Assembly: GCF_002950945.1 (NCBI RefSeq)
Contig: NZ_CP012673.1
Location: forward strand, 3,286,001-3,350,000
Reading direction: 5' to 3'
Length of the DNA stretch: 64,000 bases
Source: Sorangium cellulosum
Lineage (GTDB): Bacteria > Myxococcota_A > Polyangia > Polyangiales > Polyangiaceae
A program made the translations under genes and the position numbers. Numbering within the stretch: position 1 is the stretch's first letter; each line of letters opens with the position of its first letter. This document shows positions 50,809-64,000 of the stretch, in pieces. Below the pieces are notes generated by a model, which did not search any database, was not told where the DNA came from, and worked only from the letters and a program-made list of their open reading frames with translations.

Positions 50809-51399
50809 TTACAGCTCGTTGCTGTCGAGGGGCGTGCTGGTGTCCTCTTCCTCGATCACCGTCGTTCCTCGCGGACGGGCCGCGGTCGGGCGGCGCGGGG
50901 GGCTGTCGCTCTCGAAGGTCTTGACGACCTCGGGGGAGGGGGAGCCGAAGATGGGCACGACGAGCTCGCGCGCCGTCCCCTCGCGCTCGTAGGTGATCTT
51001 GAGCTCGGTCGCGCTGGCGAGCTTGCGGTAGGCCGCGAAGAGCTCGTCAGGGCGCTCCAGCGGCGTGCCGTTGATCTGCGTGACGACGTCGCCGGGCTTG
51101 AGCTCGATGCCGGTCCAGTCCTGGGGCAAGGCGAGGACCTTCCAGCCGATGAACGCGCCCGCCCGGATGACCTCCTCGACGGGCACACGCCGCAGGAGCC
51201 AGGGCGGGCCCAGCAGCAGCACCCGGTCGACGTCCGCGCGAGCGAGCTGCCCCGCGGGCGCCGCCTGCTTCGCCGGCGCCGCGCTCGGCGCACGTGGGCC
51301 CGGGGCCGGCGCAGGCGCGGCGGCCTGCTGGCCGCCGCAGCCGGCGAGGGCGGACAGGGAGAGGCACGCGAGGAGCAGGAGCGTTCCGTGCGTCGACAT
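50809..51399 (-). CDS. PDZ-domain lipoprotein (GspC-like)
   Basis: 196 residues from ATG 51399. Lipobox LSALAGCGG near residue 20, then an Ala/Pro linker. Residues about 85-160 are a PDZ domain: WTGIELKPGDVVTQINGTPL is the carboxylate-loop/groove strand and the following DELFAAYRKLASATELKITY is the groove helix and last strand, as in the PDZ of type II secretion GspC and related proteins. An acidic tail (VIEEEDTSTPLDSNEL) ends the protein. No secretion genes are adjacent, so it is more likely an independent periplasmic scaffold. The upstream gap to 51643 is 244 bp with no gene visible. Confidence 0.72.
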   Translation of the reverse strand: MSTHGTLLLLACLSLSALAGCGGQQAAAPAPAPGPRAPSAAPAKQAAPAGQLARADVDRVLLLGPPWLLRRVPVEEVIRAGAFIGWKVLALPQDWTGIELKPGDVVTQINGTPLERPDELFAAYRKLASATELKITYEREGTARELVVPIFGSPSPEVVKTFESDSPPRRPTAARPRGTTVIEEEDTSTPLDSNEL

Positions 51400-51643
51400 C
51401 GGGCCGACTATGCGCAGGAGGGGCCGGGGGGCCAAGTAAGACGCGGACGGCCGCGGTGCGGGGGCCGGACCCGCGGGGTGAGGCCGGTAGAGCCGGGCTG
51501 CCTGCTCACCCTGCGGCCCCCGTCGTGGCCGCGGGGACCGTCGCCTCGTGCGCGCCGCTGAGCGGCGGTGAGGCCGAGGTCCCTGCGGAAGGCTGTCTGT
51601 CTGCGGGCTCGCGCCGCGGGCGAAAGGGGGGAGGGGCATCCGG

Positions 51644-54600
51644 TCACGTCGCGCGGGCCATCAACCGGGTGATCGCCTCGATCACCGTCACCATGGCGAG
51701 CTGCTGCGTCGTCTCCAACATGCTCCTGCCCTCGATCAGCGGGGCAGAGGGATGACCATGAGCCCCGCGAAGCTCGTCCAGGTCGAGGAGCTCGTCGCCG
51801 TGCTCCGCCGCGTCCCGCACGGCTCGCGCCACCTCGCCGAGGTCCTCCGTCGAGAGCCGCGCGGGCAGGTCGGGTTGTATGAGGACGTCGTCCTTCTCGC
51901 TCACTACGTCTGTCGCCACCATCCACACCCAGCGCGGGGGACCGGGCAGCCGCTTCGCGAGAGCGCGGAGGGCCCTCAGGTTCGCGCGCGTCTCCTCGAT
52001 ACCTATACGCGTCCGGCCCTCCAGGCCCACGAGCCGGAGCGCGTCGTTGAGGCCGGCGTGACAGATGATCACCGTAGGCGCATTCTCCTTTGGCGAGCGC
52101 TCAGGGGAAAAGCTGTCCTCGAGAAAGAAGCGAGCGAAATCAGGCTCGCCCTTGGGTGCTGATGAGAGGATCTTCTGTGCATCCTCCGCTGGGCGCTCAG
52201 GGGGACGGATGCTGTTAACGAGGCGAGCGAAGTGGGCGACGAGCTCGGGTGTCGTGAGGCCGATCATCCCGGCATTGACGACCTTGATGTCCTGATCGGG
52301 CCGGTACATGGACACGAGGTAGCGCAGGATCTCGAGGAACGAGCAGTGATCGTCGCCGATGCCGTCCCCGATACCGAGGATGGTCGATCCGGCGGGGAGG
52401 TGCCGGCACATGCCGTTGATCATCTCGGCCAGCGGGGCCGAACTGAGGTTGCAGCCATGCTGCCGGAATTCCAGCGCGGTCTCGTACACCCTGGAGTGCG
52501 CTGTCTCCAGGGCGTCCCGGTACTCGTTCAAGCTCATGTCGTGCAGCGCCGCGGCCAGCTTGTCGTCGACGCTGTACGCGCGCGCCCGGGCGGGCGGTAG
52601 CCAGCTCAGCAGCTTCGCGGGGTCCCTGAGCGTGATCGTGGCTCGTTGCACGTGTTGCCGCTCCTCGCTCGGGAGCGTCGTGCCGGATCCGCGCGGCGCG
52701 CTGCGCACGGCGCGGAACCCGGCGTCGTGCGATCGCAGGAAGAAGCCGGGAGCCCCGTTTCCGTACGGGCGGGCGGCGATGAAGCCACGCTGCCAGGCGG
52801 TGTACCACGAGCCCCCGCGCCAGCTCACGCTCCGCGCGGTCTGGTCGGGCCAGCCGAGCTCATCGTAGGGCGCCTCGCCATGCTCGGTCAGCTCGCCGAG
52901 GCCATGCGCGCCTCGGAACGCTCTCCCCTCGCGGGTGCCGACGGTGACGCATAACTCCCACAGGTTCCCCGTGAGGGCCGCGATCCCGTAGTGCGAGAGC
53001 CCCCGGTCCTCCCGCTCGCAGAGCCGCTCACCGTCGTCGCTTTTTTTGTCGGTCCGCTTGAAGAGCCAGATGGCGGACGTGGACAGGGGAGACCGGCTGG
53101 GGCGCCCGCGCATGTCGAACGCGTCATCGCGCACCGGGCCATGGCCGCCGTCGCCGCCCTTGAAGGGGGTGTCTCGCATGTTGATGTTGCAGCTCCCGCA
53201 GGCGACCTCCGTTCCGTCCTCCTCCCCCAGAATCACCGTCGCATACCTCTGCTTGTCCACGCCCTTTCCCCAGGCGAACTCGCCCGGCACCGGGTCCTTG
53301 GGCCCACGACAGGCCTTCTCGTACTCGAGCTCGGTCATGGGACGGAGGCCCGCCCAGGCCGCGAACGCCATCGCGTCCGCCCAGCTCATGTGGTTGTTGG
53401 CCCGGAGCGGGCGCCACGCGATCCGATCATTAGACTCGGTGTCGGGCAGCTGGATCGTGCCCCGGTTCGACCCCGCACCGTCCCACGCGTAACGCACGAG
53501 CTGCCCGTAGCTCTCGTCCTTTCCGCCGTTGAGCGTGTTGATGAACGCGGCGTACTCGCCCTGGGTGACCTGGCGTTTCATCACGTAATACGCGGCGAAC
53601 CCTTTCGGGAACCCCTCTCCGATCCGGCCCTCTTCCCATCGCTCCTCGGGCAGCTTGGACTCTTGAGCGTGGATCCTCGGGTGATCGCCCGCCCCACGGG
53701 CATCGTCGTCGTTGTCGTACCAGAGGAGCTTCGTCACCCCGCGCGGCGGCTTCGCGCCTGGCGGCCCGACGTCGATCGGCCCCTCGGAGTCGACCTGATA
53801 AGCCCGGTTACCGCTCTGCTCGGGGGCGAGGGAGTCGAAGAAGCAGTTCCGCGGACGGTGCTGGGCCTTCGGGTGCAGCGGATCGCCCAGCCAGAACGGC
53901 CCCTCCGGGACATAGACCATCTCCAGGCCAAAAGGCCAGAGCGCCAAGCTGCTCTCCACCATGCCCGGGATGTCGCGCAGCACGCAACGCAGGGTGATCC
54001 CGAGGTACTCGGCGTTTCCGTTCTCGATCTGCAACGCCTTCGCGTCGCGGTAGATGAACACGCCCGTCCCGTCTCCGGCGAGATCGATCGCGGCCTCTTC
54101 GGGTCGATGTACGACTTTGATGATCTGCGCGTGCCGCCAGCGCTTGACGACCGAGAGCTTCAGGGCGCGCCGCTCCTGGCAATGCTCGATTTGGACACGA
54201 TGGTAGGGCTGCGCCGGCGAGTCGTGCAGATAAAGGGCCCACTGCTGTCCCCTCTTGATCCGACGGACGTGGACGCCCTTCCTCTCCCGGTCTGCTCTCA
54301 GCTCGGAGGACGTCTCCCTCGCTCTTTCCTCGGGGCTATTGTGCCTGCACCACCAGATCCAAAAGAAGTCGTGGACGATGCCCCGATCGAAGCGCTCTGC
54401 GAGGCGCGTCTGCAACTTCTCGGGGTCCCCGAGGTCGTGTTGCTGGCACCACTTGCGCTCCTCTTCGGTGAGCTCATGAGCGTCGGCGAGCTTCGCGAGC
54501 TCGGCGTACGAGACATAGCAAGGCTCGGAGATGAGATACTTGAAGAACACCCAGGCCGCGTCCCAGTTCTTGTCGCAGAAGCCATGGCCGCGCTTGCCGG

Positions 54601-54715
54601 GGCCCCAGGAGCCGCTCCACTGGATGTCGAAGGTGACGTCGATCGCCGGTCCCTGACGCTCCAGCCTCTGGTTAGAGAACCGGATCCCCGGCGGCATGTA
54701 ACCCGCGTTGCTCAC
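51644..54715 (-). CDS. formylglycine-generating-enzyme-like domain fused to SGNH hydrolase
   Basis: 1023 residues from GTG 54715, with GAGGAGG 5 nt upstream. Residues about 1-270 are unassigned (Trp-rich helical start; WDAAWVFFKYLI). About 280-660 is an FGE-sulfatase/SUMF1-type domain: MVYVPEGPFWLGD, YYVMKRQVTQGEYAAFINTL, MSWADAMAFAAWAGLRPMTE, LTGNLWELCVTVG and SVSWRGGSWYT follow the family in order. About 740-1010 is an SGNH/GDSL-like domain: TILGIGDGIGDDH (the nucleophile position is Gly-Asp here, with no clear GDS serine), VVNAGMIGLTT, VIICHAGLNDALR. The hydrolase therefore may have lost its usual Ser. It follows the hybrid kinase by 29 bp on the same strand. Substrate unknown. Confidence 0.75.
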   Translation of the reverse strand: MSNAGYMPPGIRFSNQRLERQGPAIDVTFDIQWSGSWGPGKRGHGFCDKNWDAAWVFFKYLISEPCYVSYAELAKLADAHELTEEERKWCQQHDLGDPEKLQTRLAERFDRGIVHDFFWIWWCRHNSPEERARETSSELRADRERKGVHVRRIKRGQQWALYLHDSPAQPYHRVQIEHCQERRALKLSVVKRWRHAQIIKVVHRPEEAAIDLAGDGTGVFIYRDAKALQIENGNAEYLGITLRCVLRDIPGMVESSLALWPFGLEMVYVPEGPFWLGDPLHPKAQHRPRNCFFDSLAPEQSGNRAYQVDSEGPIDVGPPGAKPPRGVTKLLWYDNDDDARGAGDHPRIHAQESKLPEERWEEGRIGEGFPKGFAAYYVMKRQVTQGEYAAFINTLNGGKDESYGQLVRYAWDGAGSNRGTIQLPDTESNDRIAWRPLRANNHMSWADAMAFAAWAGLRPMTELEYEKACRGPKDPVPGEFAWGKGVDKQRYATVILGEEDGTEVACGSCNINMRDTPFKGGDGGHGPVRDDAFDMRGRPSRSPLSTSAIWLFKRTDKKSDDGERLCEREDRGLSHYGIAALTGNLWELCVTVGTREGRAFRGAHGLGELTEHGEAPYDELGWPDQTARSVSWRGGSWYTAWQRGFIAARPYGNGAPGFFLRSHDAGFRAVRSAPRGSGTTLPSEERQHVQRATITLRDPAKLLSWLPPARARAYSVDDKLAAALHDMSLNEYRDALETAHSRVYETALEFRQHGCNLSSAPLAEMINGMCRHLPAGSTILGIGDGIGDDHCSFLEILRYLVSMYRPDQDIKVVNAGMIGLTTPELVAHFARLVNSIRPPERPAEDAQKILSSAPKGEPDFARFFLEDSFSPERSPKENAPTVIICHAGLNDALRLVGLEGRTRIGIEETRANLRALRALAKRLPGPPRWVWMVATDVVSEKDDVLIQPDLPARLSTEDLGEVARAVRDAAEHGDELLDLDELRGAHGHPSAPLIEGRSMLETTQQLAMVTVIEAITRLMARAT

Positions 54716-54744
54716 TGTTCCTCCTCGTCTGGGCAGGATTCCAC

Positions 54745-60036
<5,292 letters not shown>

Positions 60037-60060
60037 CGCGATCCCGGAATGCTATCAGCG

Positions 60061-64000
<3,940 letters not shown>

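Overview
The window is a very high G+C bacterial chromosome segment. It is most consistent with a myxobacterium of the Sorangium/Polyangium type. Reasons: nearly every true codon ends in G or C; there are Ser/Thr kinases and multi-domain hybrid kinases, a sigma-54 enhancer-binding protein, many small lipoproteins, C-terminal tails of the MYXO-CTERM kind (Cys motif, hydrophobic helix, Arg cluster), an MXAN_2562-like beta-barrel and a non-ribosomal peptide synthetase. No rRNA, tRNA, CRISPR array or insertion sequence was recognised. Species assignment is inference.

Layout. 0-2 kb: a partial membrane protein and an AmpG-like MFS permease. 2-19 kb: a dense cluster of caspase-fold proteases. It holds a death-like-domain CHAT protease (2001-2864), a three-gene overlapping minus-strand operon (12469 to 3817: two TPR-CHAT lipoproteins, then a membrane protein with the same death-like domain), a CHAT protein with a C-terminal membrane anchor (12895-13773), and a minus-strand run of a classical C14 caspase, a large lipoprotein, a divergent caspase-like protein and a two-helix membrane protein (18918 to 13742). 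19-25 kb: an FHA-like/sigma-54 activator divergent from a gene with a good -24/-12 promoter, then a Ser/Thr kinase-ATPase-TPR protein with a frameshift near its end. 25-36 kb: three tandem Rpn-type nuclease paralogues (one truncated) and two more exported TPR-CHAT genes, one split by an in-frame TAG. 36-51 kb: a gene-poor stretch with 21-bp tandem repeats, a two-subunit M16 peptidase operon, a DUF6600 protein, an Npt-type nucleotide translocase fused to HEAT repeats and a cNMP-binding domain, a MYXO-CTERM-like protein with a beta-barrel partner, and a PDZ lipoprotein. 51-64 kb: a minus-strand operon of an NRPS terminal module (entering from the right edge), a 1763-residue pseudokinase/AAA/GAF/histidine-kinase hybrid and a formylglycine-enzyme-like/SGNH fusion.

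The part most likely to be an undescribed system is the caspase cluster. Eight CHAT or C14-type genes lie within about 34 kb. Two proteins share a death-like adaptor domain, one soluble with a protease and one membrane-bound with helical repeats. Four TPR-CHAT proteins carry export signals at the N-terminus and sorting tails at the C-terminus, which would place the protease outside the cytoplasm. Paired CTGAC(A/G)(C/T)GTCAG-like boxes, 21-22 bp apart, sit about 155-160 bp upstream of three TPR-CHAT start codons and also upstream of the C14 caspase, suggesting a shared regulator.
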